Assembly: GCA_024449915.1 (NCBI GenBank)
Contig: JAMZAV010000074.1
Coordinates: 891,001-955,000 of the forward strand
Source of the DNA: Sweltsa coloradensis
Lineage: Eukaryota > Arthropoda > Insecta > Plecoptera > Chloroperlidae
DNA: 64,000 nucleotides
Direction: 5' to 3'
Shown here: positions 22,777 to 33,424 of the stretch, one piece after another
Position numbering within the stretch: the stretch's first letter is position 1
How the letters are laid out: each line of letters begins with the position of its first letter
The notes under the pieces: model-generated
Told to the model about the DNA's origin: nothing
The model's input: the letters and a program-made list of their open reading frames with translations, nothing else
Database searches by the model: none
Program-made: the position numbers and the translations under genes

Positions 22777-23585
22777 AAGAAGCAAATAAATCCACATCAT
22801 TGCAAGTGTAATTTTACGAAAAGGATTTTCAGGCAGTTTTTTTAATTAGCTAAACACGTTGTTCGTGCGAAGCTAGCTATCATTTATCTATTATATTTAG
22901 TCTCATTACCGATTTAATTAATTGTCAAAATGTGTAAAAAGCTTCCACTTTGTTGTGAAAAACCCATCATGAAAAAAAAATAGTAAATATGGTGGAAATA
23001 AGGAAAGCGTACATGATTTAATTTCTTTATTTCTCATTAAAGTTTGGCATTAAGCTTTCAGAATCAAACGGGCGTGTCGTATAACACAATGATTCTTAAG
23101 CCTCTTGAAACCATTATCTAGTTACTGAAATTAAACACCTCAAATTACTTCAACTTTTAACACGCTTGATATGAACACATAATAAAACAACGTGTGTGCG
23201 CATTTGAGCGGCGTAGTCATAACAGTCTTCCACGTAATCTCACCAAATGCTATGAAATCAAGTGGCAAAATAGAACTTTTTTTATATTTGACTGCCAATC
23301 TATTTAATTCCATCCATATAACAGCCTTTTTGTCACATGTTTAAATTACACAAGTTTTCACCCACAGTGTTGCGTAAAAGACTGCTGGGGAGCTGTTGTT
23401 GACAACCATGTAAAATCCAATTAAATCTGCTTTGAGCTTGTCTGTGTGAAAAGTTAATTGAATTCAAATGGGAAATTAAAACAGTAGATCAGTGTTGAAT
23501 AACATGACGTTTAGTAAATAGGCGCTTGGCAAATTTCAAACATAATGTTTGAAATTTATAGTGTGCAGTGGAACAGTTTTTTGTG

Positions 23586-23960
23586 TTGGCTCGTTGGATC
23601 TTGTGGTTAAGTATCCTCCAATCAGAAGTCCGTTGTTTCCGTCAAGTCGGAAGTTTTTAACTTCATTTGGACTTTAGTCCATCACTGTTTAGGATTGTAA
23701 AGGATGACTTTGTAGCGTCTAGCAACGAATGCACATAATAATTCAGAGTTGTTCTAATCGCCTTGTTGATTCTGGCGTGATTAGGGTGTTGCAACTGTCC
23801 ATACCACTGGTGCTAATCCTATTAAAAATCAGATCATTGGTTGGTTATCTACGTTCGTCGAATCGTCGGGCGCGTTGGCATTGGTCGCTGATTAAAGTCC
23901 CCACGTGGAAATCAGTTTATATAACTGAGTGGGTAACTCAAATAATTTTTATTATTATTT
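23586..23960 (+). repeat. Long tRNA-derived SINE (family with aactgagtgggtag tail)
   Basis: A degenerate tRNA-like head (ggctcgttggatcttgtggt, B-box decayed) is followed by aagtttttaacttc, the tagcaacgaatgcaca block, the ccttgttgattctgg block and the 3' hairpin tail tcagtttatataactgagtg. The same order occurs at 52812-53215, 60553-60965 (minus), 59699-60045 (minus), and in parts at 37600-37830 and 61155-61325. Confidence 0.6.
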
Positions 23961-24463
23961 ATTATCACTAGCGTTGGTAAAACTTTGAACGTATAGTAAA
24001 AAAACAAAACAAAAATCAAAATCAAATAAAAACAGCGATAAACCGATTCTAAAAATATGGGTGTATTAAAAGCAAAATAAAAATTGTCATTCATTGAATC
24101 GCTACATTAAGCTCAGAATTATTGTCATTATTGTCAATAAATCGTGCCTTGTACTTTATAAAACTATTATCTCCACACAAAAATATTTTTAGTCAACCCA
24201 TACTGATACTTTAAACTTTGATTATTGATTTATTATTTTAGTAGATGTCATCATCTCATCATTTAATATTATTATGAACACCTCTTAACGAAGCCATTTT
24301 CCCCCAACCTCTCACCTAATGTTTAGAACCCCGGCTTTATGTATAGGCCTAAGTGGTTAAGTAGTTGTTTTTGTAGTAAGCATCGCACGTTTACATTGTT
24401 AATTCCAGACACCAAGGCCAGATCACGTTTCGGCTAACATAATATTTTTGGTGTGCGCATTAC

Positions 24464-24506
24464 CACGTGACAGTGTTTACACGTGATTTATCTACACAAA
24501 CACGTG
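24464..24506 (+). promoter_or_regulatory. Three canonical E-boxes in 43 bp
   Basis: CACGTG occurs at 24464-24469, 24480-24485 and 24501-24506, in AT-rich intron DNA. CACGTG is bound by bHLH factors (Myc/Max, USF/MITF, CLOCK/CYCLE classes). An enhancer role for PC2 is inference from clustering only. Confidence 0.3.
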
Positions 24507-25967
24507 CATACATTGACATTGAACCGTTGAACGTGTTTCATATTGGCCGACTGGACTGAAGCCTGCAGAGACTTTCACTTCCGCTTCAGCTACAACAGAG
24601 CAAAATTACCAACAAAATAACTGTAATATCAGTAGACCGAGCGAATAGAAAGTTATCTAAAACTTATGTCGTATCCTATTAAAAGTTATAGTTTTGATTC
24701 GACAAAGAAACTTCTGGAGTTATTTTTTACATGTGAGAAAAAGTGAATGTGAAACGTATGCACACTGAATTTGGTTATAAAATATGAGTCCGGTAACTGG
24801 CTTGCAATTATGTTATCCAGTCAAAGATATTGAGACAAAAGTCCCAAATGATTGGCAGATATCTGTGATTATGCAAGTTATGGTTTCAGTGATTTCAGTT
24901 TACTTTAAGATGGTTCAGCGGGATGTGACGGTAATATGCAAGTACTTACATTAGGCCCTACATGCGAACTCTGGTATAAAAATTCTCATTACTTTAAAAG
25001 CTTAACATGATTAAATTTTACTTCTGACAAAAAATCTCCTCGTACTAAATACTTAACATAATACTTTAAATCCGCTTACGCTACCCAATGACGATTGACG
25101 TTACGATGATAATGGAACTGCTGGATGCTAATTAATATTAGTTTTGCTCACAGAATACCTTCTTAAAATTAGAGGTTCTTTTAAAATAATTTAATTCAAT
25201 CAACGTTTGAGTTGAAAAGGTTTTTTGTTAATGAGTGTAAATGGTTGGTTTTATTCGTGGGTTCAATCCCGTGCCGGAAAGTTTTTAGATTAAAAAAGTT
25301 CGCGAGCTTTTAATTTAATAGTCCATTCTGAGCGTGAAGACTCACTACACGTTCTTGGTAATAGAAATACCCTTGTAGGTACTCTCTCAACGTTCGAAAT
25401 TCAACCAGACTCTCAGTAATATAATAGTTATATAAAAATGTAGTAAAGTTAAAAAAAAAACTCAAAACAGGTTTTAATTTAATATTCACTTGATTGTGTA
25501 AATACAAAAAATGAACAGTTTTAAAATACATTTCTATTACTTTTAGTACAAAGCTAATTTTAGAGGGTAAATAACTTAAATTCAATAAAAAATATGAAAT
25601 ATGAGTTTGTATTTTAACTAATGTAAATAAATGTTAATTAATGTTTTTTGTACAGAATTTAAAAAATGTTTATGAGTAAGTTCTTAAAACTTTCCATACA
25701 AACCTTACCCAACGATTAATTTTTCCCACGTTTATTGGTACAAACTTCAAAGAGAGTTTTATCAAGGAAAGAGAACGTAGTAAGGTACTCGGATAAAAAA
25801 TAAGATTTGTGTTAGTCACAGAACATGGACTCGGAGAGGACTGGAATTTCCTTCGAAGAAACTAAAAGATATATGTTACGAGTATTTTGGCATGTATGTT
25901 TTGTATTGGAATGTTGATTTGAGTTACTTGCGGAGAATGTAGTCTACATTGGTGTGTCCTGTTCCAG

Positions 25968-26180
25968 GGTCGCAATGGTCTCGGCAACATCTACGTGTGG
26001 GCGTCGGGCGACGGCGGAGAGGACGACGACTGTAACTGTGACGGATACGCCGCGTCCATGTGGACGGTCTCCATCAACTCGGCCATCAACGACGGCCAGA
26101 ACGCGCACTACGACGAGAGTTGCTCCTCGACCCTCGCGTCCACATTTAGCAACGGTGCCAAGGACCCCAACACTGGCGTG
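25968..26180 (+). CDS. amon: PC2 exon with PC2-specific oxyanion aspartate
   Basis: This 71-codon exon (phase 0 at both ends) encodes GRNGLGNIYVWASGDGG, then CNCDGYAASMWTVSINSAIN and YDESCSSTLASTFSNG. In furin and other convertases the ASGxGG motif carries Asn as the oxyanion-hole residue; PC2 uniquely has Asp. Here it is Asp (ASGDGG), which is the main reason for calling PC2 rather than PC1 or furin. Cys residues of the CNC and ESC motifs are conserved. The acceptor is gttccag and the donor gtaagt. The frame is not stopped at the donor: it stays open through the intronic tandem repeat to a stop at 26430-26432 (see the repeat at 26207). Confidence 0.97.
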
Positions 26181-26206
26181 GTAAGTCCACAGGTCGCGGA
26201 CGTGGT

Positions 26207-26426
26207 CCACACTCTACACTCCACACTCCACATTCCACATTCCACATTCTATACTTCACACTCCGCATTCCACATTCCGCATTCCACATTCCACATTCCA
26301 CAATCCACATTTCACATTCTACGGTCCATATTCCACATTCCACATTCCACATTCCTTTCCGCATGTTACATTCCGCATTCTGCATTCCACATTTCACATT
26401 CCGCATTCCACATTCCACGTTCCACA
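26207..26426 (+). repeat. ATTCCAC-type minisatellite next to the donor
   Basis: About thirty diverged copies of a 7-base unit, CATTCCA/CACATTC, begin 26 nt after the 5' splice site of the exon ending at 26180. Variants include cactcca and cattccg. The frame of the preceding exon stays open through the array to a stop at 26430-26432, and would encode a His/Ser/Phe/Pro-rich repeat of the HIPHSTF type. Confidence 0.85.
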
Positions 26427-26855
26427 GACTGAAATCCATTCCAAAATTCACAGTTCAATATGAATAATACAGATAACCACTTTGGTGCAAGTGCCGGGTT
26501 GTACCTTGATTGTAATCATTGTAAGTTTTAAGAACATTGTGAACGACTGGACGAAGTTCGAAATCACAATCAAATGAGCACGGGGACGCCACGATTCCAG
26601 GAGAAAATGTGCGTCCGTTCTTTTCGAAATACGTATAATTCAGCTTTTTTATTTTCCAACGAAGATATTTTCTCATGAAGATTATCCTCATTCTCGTTTA
26701 TTGCTTGTTTTCCCAAATACAGTCTAGTCGCAAACATTGATCGGAAGTGAATATTTTGTTGAGACTTTGGGGAGTCGCAAAAAATAATGCCTTAAATGAA
26801 AAAAGAGTCATATTAGGGGGAGGTGCCTGGATGTACATATATTTTACTATTTCTT

Positions 26856-27525
26856 TAGGAGTAGAATTATTACAAATCAAATTGAATACAAATTGAATGA
26901 CACTCATTTACAGCAGTGTCATATTGTGTGGCATTTTATACAAATGGGCGTCTTTCTTCTCGTGATTAGTTTGTGCCCAATTACAATAATTTCAATTTTC
27001 GTACCTTGATCTTTCCCCACCCAACACTTAACCTCTAGGCATTATCAATCCAAGCCATTTTCGAACCTTGTTAATACTAACACATTTGAAATCCACAGAC
27101 AAAAGCCCAGAGCTTTCAGAACCCACATCGCAAAAACTTACATATTCACTCCACGAGGTCTCCTACACTTTCATATTTTTGGCTTCATAAATAAAATATC
27201 AGATAACATTGTATCGAATTACTAAAAAAAGCTTCCCGACTTAGTTATTTGAGAGATTTGTTGTATAAAGCAGTATCGTAACAATAATTTTCGAAGTGAT
27301 TCCAACGCCTAAACAATGTAATTTGAGAGGTTTTAGAGGTCTAGAGGTTTTAATCATTTTTATACGGATTAAGAATAAATTATTATTCAATTGAGTTACA
27401 TGTTTAACGACTATATGAACACTAGACGATAAAAACTAAAAAGTAGCAATTTGGAAAATGTAATAACTTATGTAACGACTTTGGTGGAGGTGCCGGGTTG
27501 CACCTACATTTTATTATTATGCAGT
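26856..27525 (+). repeat. Tandem duplication in intron, copy 1
   Basis: Starts near agtagaattattac and ends near ggtggaggtgccgggttg, followed by caccta. Landmarks shared with 27923-28600 in the same order include tattgtgtggcattttat, aaatccacag.caaaagccc and ttggcttc.taa.taaaata. A related ggtgcaagtgccgggttg also lies at 26484. Copies are clearly diverged. Confidence 0.65.
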
Positions 27526-27534
27526 TTTTGCAGC

Positions 27535-27919
27535 CTGGTTTACACTAGGCCAGTCGGTAGGCAAGAAGCTGGCGGCAGGTGGTTATTGAGATCAGGCTAC
27601 TGACCGCGTGTGAATAGAACTTAACTTAGAACTGGCTTTAGGGGCAAGTTGCGACTTGCCAGGTCAGACTAGTCGACTTACCCGGGGAGTAGTCTCGAGC
27701 AAGTAACCTGCCTTCCCACCCCCATCTGACTTGACCTGCCTCACCAACTAGAATCATGTACAACAGCACTTGCCTTGAAAATAACCTGCCATGCAAGCTA
27801 CGGCGCAAGTTACTTGTCATCCCAGTTGGCGTAGTGTAAACGCAACTTGGTGGCAAGTGATCTGCTCCAAGTAACTTGCCACCGTCATCTTGACTTTCTA
27901 CTGGCTTCGTGTAAACCAG
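27535..27919. mobile_element. 385-bp terminal-inverted-repeat element (MITE-like)
   Basis: The left end CTGGTTTACACTAGGCCAGT (27535-27554) is matched at 27900-27919 by its reverse complement with three mismatches. The interior is GC-richer than the surroundings and repeats short blocks such as aagtaacttgcc and gcaagtt in both orientations. No coding sequence. I cannot assign a superfamily because no target duplication is clear. Confidence 0.7.
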
Positions 27920-27922
27920 ACC

Positions 27923-28600
27923 TCAGAGTAGAACCATTACGAATGAAATTGAATAAATGTGCACACAGTTATTGACTGTAATGTCGTATTGTGTGGCATT
28001 TTATCCAAATGGACAGTCTTTCTTCCCGTGGTTAGTTAGTGACCAATTATAACAATTTCAAATTCCATACCTCGTTTTCTACATAAGTTGAAATCCACAA
28101 GCAAAAGCCCAAAGCTTACAACAGAACCCGCATCGCAAAACCCCACATTTACATTTACAGTTACATACACGATGAGGCTCAACTAAGTAAAGCAAACTTA
28201 CGGTAGCACACAATCAGCATGCTACATATCAGACTATATTTTAGCGAGGCTGAAAAAATTCGCCGCCTACACTTTCACATTCTTGGCTTCGTAATTAAAA
28301 TAACAGATAACTTTGTATAGAATTACTAAAAATACCTTCCCAACTCAGTAATTTGAGAGCTTTGCCGTAACAGCCTTCCGTGTTTTTCTCGAAGTAACGC
28401 CCACGCATACCAAAGTAATTTGAGAAACAGTCTAGAGTTTTTAATTTGTTTTATACGGGTTTAAGACCAAATTATTATATTTCTGAGTTTCATGTTTAAA
28501 CACAGACGATAAAAAGTAGCAATTTTAATAATATATTATAAAATATTATATCCCGTTTGGTGGAGGTGCCGGGTTGTACCTTCATTTAATTTCGAATTAT
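27923..28600 (+). repeat. Tandem duplication in intron, copy 2
   Basis: Diverged second copy of 26856-27525, ending in ggtggaggtgccgggttg at 28560-28577. The TIR element at 27535-27919 sits exactly between the copies. Confidence 0.65.
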
Positions 28601-28790
28601 TTTTAAGTAGTCGAAATATTATATTATTTGATAGGAGTATGAATAAAATTTTGCACAAATACTACACATACCCTATTTAATACAGAACAACATTATCTGT
28701 GTATATATTATTTATTTATATTACCAAAATTCTTGTGTTAAATGCATTGTTGTTGTAATGCTGCTATTTCAAATATTTACGAAAATGTAG

Positions 28791-28912
28791 TTTATTGTTG
28801 TTTCTGCATCTATGTAATTAGATTTATTTAGTTGTCCTCCTTTGTAAATCAGTTTTTATAACTGAATAGGATAGACGTTAAATAAATAAATAAAATAATA
28901 AATAAATAAATA
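28791..28912 (+). repeat. Retroposon 3' tail with (TAAA)n end
   Basis: Plus-strand relative of 17866-17992: tagttgtcctcctttgtaaa, then tcagtttttataactgaa and gacgttaaataaataaata. The gacgttaaataaataa ending also occurs at 53293 after a reverse-transcriptase fragment, which suggests that this is a LINE 3' end. Confidence 0.5.
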
Positions 28913-29129
28913 AAATATTGTAATAACGACCCAAAATCGCTTGAATACGTAAATTTATGCATGAGTTATAGCCTTTCGCGATATTTTGTAAGTGCTTATT
29001 TCGTGGTTTCGTTGATTTATTCTCCCCCTCTTCAGTATCTTGCGCGAGAGGAAACATGTTTCTCAAGTATGGCGTCAGCCGCGAGAGGTCGTGGCGTGTC
29101 AACACATCACATCTGATTGTTTGTTCTAG

Positions 29130-29230
29130 GCTACAACCGATCTCTACGGCAAGTGCACGACAACCCACTCGGGCACCTCCGCCGCCGCCCCCGAAGCCGC
29201 GGGAGTGTTCGCCCTCGCCCTTGAGGCCAA
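29130..29230 (+). CDS. amon: PC2 exon with catalytic serine
   Basis: The exon reads ATTDLYGKCTTTHSGTSAAA, then PEAAGVFALALEA, with the first two bases of an Asn codon at its end (phase 2). The Ser of HSGTSAAAPEA is the catalytic nucleophile of the triad. The acceptor is ttgttctag and the donor gtgagt. It joins the exon at 25968 in phase 0 to give NTGV-ATTDLYG, as in other PC2 proteins, and joins the exon at 32370 to give LEA-N-RELSWRD. At 101 bp it is the second shortest coding exon in the window. A minus-strand open frame crossing it is a shadow. Confidence 0.97.
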
Positions 29231-29491
29231 GTGAGTAGACGGCACCTTCAATACATACGGGAAGAGTAGGGCCACGTGGCACGATCGTTATTTTGACGGT
29301 CACGTTGACTATTATAATTTCTAACTTTTCATGGATTACATAATATGCTTAGTAAATTTGCAATAAGCGAGTTCTATCTCATCCTTCTAAGTAGTAATTC
29401 CATTTTTTTTTTTTAGAAATATCTTACAGAAATAAATAATAATTTAATATTTAGGGCCTTAAAAAATCAAATATAAATAATAACAAAACTA

Positions 29492-29650
29492 AGCCAGCGG
29501 TTAAGCCGAGGTCGTTTAACCGGTTCCCACTCGAACACCGAAGTTCAGCAGACTTCAAGCGTGGTCAGGGGTAGAGTGGGTGACCGCTCTGCCCTGAAAC
29601 TCACGTATACCGCTGGTTAGAGCAGACATTTATCAATATCCAATCAATAA
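29492..29650 (+). repeat. 5S-derived SINE, truncated copy
   Basis: Matches 19045-19190: agccagcggttaagccgagg, then ACACCGAAGTTCAGCAG and gtgggtgaccgctctgccct, ending at ggttagagcaga. The middle body is missing; the sequence then jumps to atccaatcaat, so it has an internal deletion or is 3' truncated with a short CAAT tail. Confidence 0.7.
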
Positions 29651-30525
29651 AAAAGAAAAATAAGGTTACATGATGGTAAAAACGATATCTAAAATGTCAA
29701 TGGTCATCTCCCTTCTGTATTATATGGCACATCTGGACGCAATGCATGTGTCTGAAAATGAATATTTATAGAAACCATCAGACTAGTTTCGCATGATTGA
29801 ATGATTTGAGGAACGGAAAATCAGGTTTCGATGCACGATGCAAGTGCTTATTCTCAATCACTTTGAAGCTCTACTGATAGTATATAATATGTAATTGTGG
29901 ATAAAAAATATTGCGTAGTTTTTGTAATAATTGGCCGTCAATAGGCGATCTAAGACAGTTCTGGTAATAATTTACAAAGGTAGTGTATCGAAGACCATTA
30001 TTCAAAATGTACAATGATCACGCCATGAGCGTATCCTTTGTCAACAACCTCCCAAAGCTTCGAATTTTGGGAGAAAATAAGCGGGTCAGAAATGTAACCA
30101 GAATGTATGTGTAAGGTCACTGAATTTTACGATCAAGAGATTTGTTAATTGTCATTTACATTGTAAAAAAAGTCGTCTGTAGCTCATCCACCTGTCTTAA
30201 TTTCCTCAAAGGAAGTCGAAAGAAGATGCACATTTCCGCAGGATTCTTGAAAAATACTTAAGTGGCTGTCAGTGTTTTAGTAGAAGCCGAAATCATTTTT
30301 ATTTCTCCTGATAACCAGTTTGTGATTTCTTTCCATACAGAAAATTGCCAACTCTTTCAGCAATTATCCACTCAAGAGCTTGCCGATATTATTAAATATC
30401 TCTCTGATGAACTATCTAAACTTTCAACCTTCAAAGAATTGAACAAGAGTCTGTGGAACCTAAAATCATTACTCTTTTCATACATCTACTCGTATTAGAA
30501 GATTGAAATCTTCTTATTTTATTTA

Positions 30526-30696
30526 GCCGTCCGCGGTGGTACATACGATTGGGGTCCTACGAGGACGTGGGTTCGAGTCATACTTAAGGCATGTTTTTTG
30601 TAACTGTCCTTCATCGTCATCTATAACCACTCATCGTCTCGAATAGCCTAAGTGCATTAATATAAACCAAGCAACAAAAATCATAATCATCATCCA
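30526..30696 (+). mobile_element. tRNA-headed SINE with 5S-SINE tail
   Basis: A perfect 10-bp direct repeat, attttattta, flanks it (30516-30525 and 30697-30706), though it is AT-rich. The head ccgtccgcggtggtacatac and a B-box-like gtgggttcgagtcat are tRNA-like. The tail from cttcatcgtcatctataacc to actcatcgtctcgaatagcc matches the tail of the 5S-derived SINE at 19044-19482. A relative is at 51613-51760. Confidence 0.7.
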
Positions 30697-31009
30697 ATTT
30701 TATTTATTGCATATATACTTTATAGTTTATACATCATGTATCATATGACATTTATTATGAACTTTTAATATTGACCCTTAATCTATTGTCTAATGTAAGA
30801 GCCAGTCCTAGTCCAAATCTAATTTTTCGAACTGTGAGGATTTTATTACAACCAAAAAACGCATTATCTATAGAGTACATCCAATTGAATAAACCAGTTC
30901 GTATTAAATTGGTAGGTTAATATAATAACAATGCTACGTGTAAAATTCATCATTACAGATCAGTTCTTTACTAGGACACAACATCAGCATTTGCGTTACT
31001 AAATGAAGA

Positions 31010-31112
31010 GACCCTCGGTAAATACTTTCAGTCAGGATTACCCGCGACGGATTGAATACGTGACCTCCTGAATCAGTGACTCACGCTTACGCATGAGCTA
31101 CCTCTGCCAGTA
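31010..31112 (-). repeat. tRNA-derived SINE fragment
   Basis: On the minus strand it has ggcagaggtagctcatgcgt (A-box-like), caggaggtcacgtattcaat (decayed B-box) and taatcctgactgaaagta. The last block matches 53822-53990. Confidence 0.5.
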
Positions 31113-32369
31113 AACTAATAACAACGTGGTTGGCAAGGGTCTTATATTTTTCGAAAGAAACATACGTATTCCAATATTTGAAACAGAATTCCATGTAGCT
31201 GGTCATGACATGTAGATTACAAACTTACCGTCTCTAAACACGTTTTACTTTACATTTTACTCCCAAAGAAATAAAATTAAAAATGCAAAATATATTTTAC
31301 AAAGAGATCTATCGAATCCCAATACGTGATTTTAACAGGGAACGCTTTGGTCACATTCATGTTCTACATTTCAAACTATTCCGATCGTTCGTTTCCAATA
31401 CCGCATACAAGTTAAATAATATAAAAGTGTTGGAGTTCCAATCGGTTCCAATACTTTGATAATAACCCATCCAACTCCATTTAGCTCTGTAACTCTTGTA
31501 TATCAACTACATAAAACAAAGTATTAATGTACAAGGATAGTAAAATAGTCTCCTGCAAAAGGCTGCTTATTGAACGCTTCTTATATTCGCGTTGATGGAT
31601 GAGCTCCCTGCATTCCTACACACATATTAAAAAATATATATCGGAGCCATTTGCCCGACATAGCTAGCAGACAAAAATTGTACAAACATAGACAAAAAGC
31701 TATAGGCCTACGGTTTTCATAGAAATAATTGTTTGATTATACCCAAATTAATAATATATATGTTCAAAGGTTTAGAATGTCCCCTGAAACATTATTCAAG
31801 ATTTAGTAGGGAGCTAACAAGTACAAATTATACAAACATCGTAAAGATTTGCAGAATCAATATTTATTTAATTGTACCCAAATCCATAACACAATCATCT
31901 TAGTTAAAAGATTTCGAAAGTCCTTGAAATTTATGTAAAGTTTGTAGCCATATGTTGGATACAGAGAGCGAAATATCATGCACATGATTGTACTAAAATT
32001 TTAAAAAAAATCGTTAGATATCATTTCACAAGTTTTTCTTTCGATTGTACCCAAACATGTGATTTAGAAGGGCACTTGAACAAATTTGTATAATTACGAC
32101 AGTAATGGTGTTGTACTGTGTTTCTCTCGAATACAGTGACATTATTTTATAGGTTGTCTAGAAATTGAACACCAACTTGTCCCAAGAGTAAGTGCATTGG
32201 CACATTGGACAACTGATAATGCGTCGATACCCAGTCAGACAATATTGAATAATATCATATCACATATGACCACGGGGCTTAATTAAACTCGCGAACGTGG
32301 CTGTATAATTCAGCATAATTCCCCACGTTACGTGAGTTGTGTAACTGATTGCCCGCTGCGTGATTCCAG

Positions 32370-32603
32370 CCGCGAGCTGTCATGGCGCGACATCCAGCAT
32401 CTGACCGTACTCACCTCCAAGCGCAACTCGCTGTTCGACGCCAAGGGACGCTTCCACTGGACGATGAACGGCGTCGGCTTGGAGTTCAACCATCTCTTCG
32501 GGTTCGGCGTGTTGGATGCGGGTGCGATGGTGGCGCTGGCCAAGCAGTGGAAGAGTGTGCCGGCGCGGTACCACTGCGAGGGAGGACGCGTCACCGAGAC
32601 CAT
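32370..32603 (+). CDS. amon: PC2 exon, end of catalytic domain
   Basis: The first base completes the Asn codon. The exon then reads RELSWRDIQHLTVLTSKRN, MNGVGLEFNHLFGFGVLDAG and AMVALAKQWKSVPARYHC, the C-terminal helices of the subtilisin-like domain and the start of the P-domain linker. The obvious open frame reads through to a TGA at 32605, but the conserved protein continues elsewhere. A GT at 32604-32605 (gtgagg) gives a phase 2 donor, and joining it to 40746 restores TETM-EIPG, matching the family. Protein similarity is strong throughout. I see no alternative coding continuation before the next exon, which lies 8.1 kb away. Confidence 0.96.
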
Positions 32604-32689
32604 GTGAGGACAAGGCGTGTTGAGGGGGGCAGCGTATTGCTCGTTTGGTTAAACGCTGTTCTATTAAATACGATCGAGAAATAAAAAAT

Positions 32690-32745
32690 CCAACTTGACC
32701 GGGGATCGAAACCGGGTCGTCTTAACCACAAGACCATCGACCCGT
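32690..32745 (-). repeat. tRNA-like fragment near donor
   Basis: On the minus strand it reads cgatggtcttgtggttaaga (A-box-like), then cggtttcgatccccggtcaa (B-box-like). It lacks paired acceptor arms and runs into an A-rich tail. It lies about 90 nt after the PC2 donor at 32604. Confidence 0.45.
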
Positions 32746-33355
32746 AACTTTAACAATAGCTTTTGGATTATGTGGAAATCAATCTGGAAATAAATAAAAA
32801 TCTTAGCGGGGTTCATTTCCGAATTGATTTCCATAAAATTAACTACCTCTGTGTTTCCTGATTTATGAAATTGAGAAATAACTTTTTGATTGTTTTGGAA
32901 GTTTAAATTGAAATCACCTAGTATTACAGCATGTAGGCCTACGCCTACGTTACAATTTACACCCAATTGAAAATAGTTAATTAAAACGTATTATTTTGAT
33001 AATTTGTGATATGCACACTCGAATTTCACAAATCAAAATCGAATAAACCATTAAAACCTTAACAGTGGGCAAGCCTGCCATGTCATGGTCAAAGACAAAG
33101 ATGGCCAATAGTAAGGGAAGACGCATGCGCACACGCTCTTAGGTAGCTAGACCTTCACCCCAGTCAGTGTCACCAACCCGTGGGTGAGACTTGCGTGTAC
33201 GCATGCTGCTTGCCTCGACAATCGCTCAGCTGAGACATTTCAAATTGCTAGTGCTGCACTTCTCGGTGGCGACTCTAGGTACCATACGTATGGCATCTCT
33301 GTGGTTAGACTCACACACACATACAATGGTGAAACCGTTTTTCTGTCAGAGAATT

Positions 33356-33424
33356 CACTGCCTCCTAGATGTTCGTCGTAGCTCCTCGTTACGAGGAGCC
33401 ACGACGAACATCTAGGAGGCAGTG
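33356..33424. repeat. Near-perfect 34-bp-arm palindrome with 1-nt centre
   Basis: 33356-33389 and 33391-33424 are reverse complements with one mismatch (base 33380), around a single T at 33390. It would extrude as a 34-bp cruciform or form an RNA hairpin with essentially no loop. The outer flanks are not complementary. Confidence 0.9.

Larger units (their letters stand above)
15765..25967 (+). other. PC2 intron, 10.2 kb
   Basis: Phase 0 intron, gtaaac to gttccag. It holds a Penelope-like foldback at 16542-17550, a 3' tail fragment at 17866-17992, a purine-rich tandem at 18085-18170, a 5S-derived SINE at 19044-19482, a tRNA-like piece at 21767-21830, a G-rich tract at 22738-22776, a SINE at 23586-23960 and an E-box trio at 24464-24506. 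Other parts are AT-rich with no signal. Confidence 0.85.
26181..29129 (+). other. PC2 intron, 2.9 kb
   Basis: Phase 0 intron, gtaagt to ttgttctag. It opens with the tandem repeat at 26207-26426 and then contains a diverged tandem duplication (26856-27525 and 27923-28600) with a TIR element between the copies, and a retroposon tail at 28791-28912. Confidence 0.85.
29231..32369 (+). other. PC2 intron, 3.1 kb
   Basis: Phase 2 intron, gtgagt to gattccag. Contains SINE copies at 29492-29650, 30526-30696 and 31010-31112 (minus). The part from 31120 to 32369 is AT-rich with nothing I recognise. Confidence 0.85.

Noticed and set aside
25245..25290. B-box-like gtgggttcaatcccgtgcc
   Set aside because: No A-box or other tRNA-like part could be found upstream at the right spacing.
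26207..26426. CRISPR-like or satellite array
   Set aside because: Short 7-base diverged units without spacers in a eukaryotic intron; a simple minisatellite.
32604..32610. TGA as the stop codon of the PC2 protein at 32605
   Set aside because: The P domain continues at 40746 in a matching phase; GT at 32604 is a good donor.
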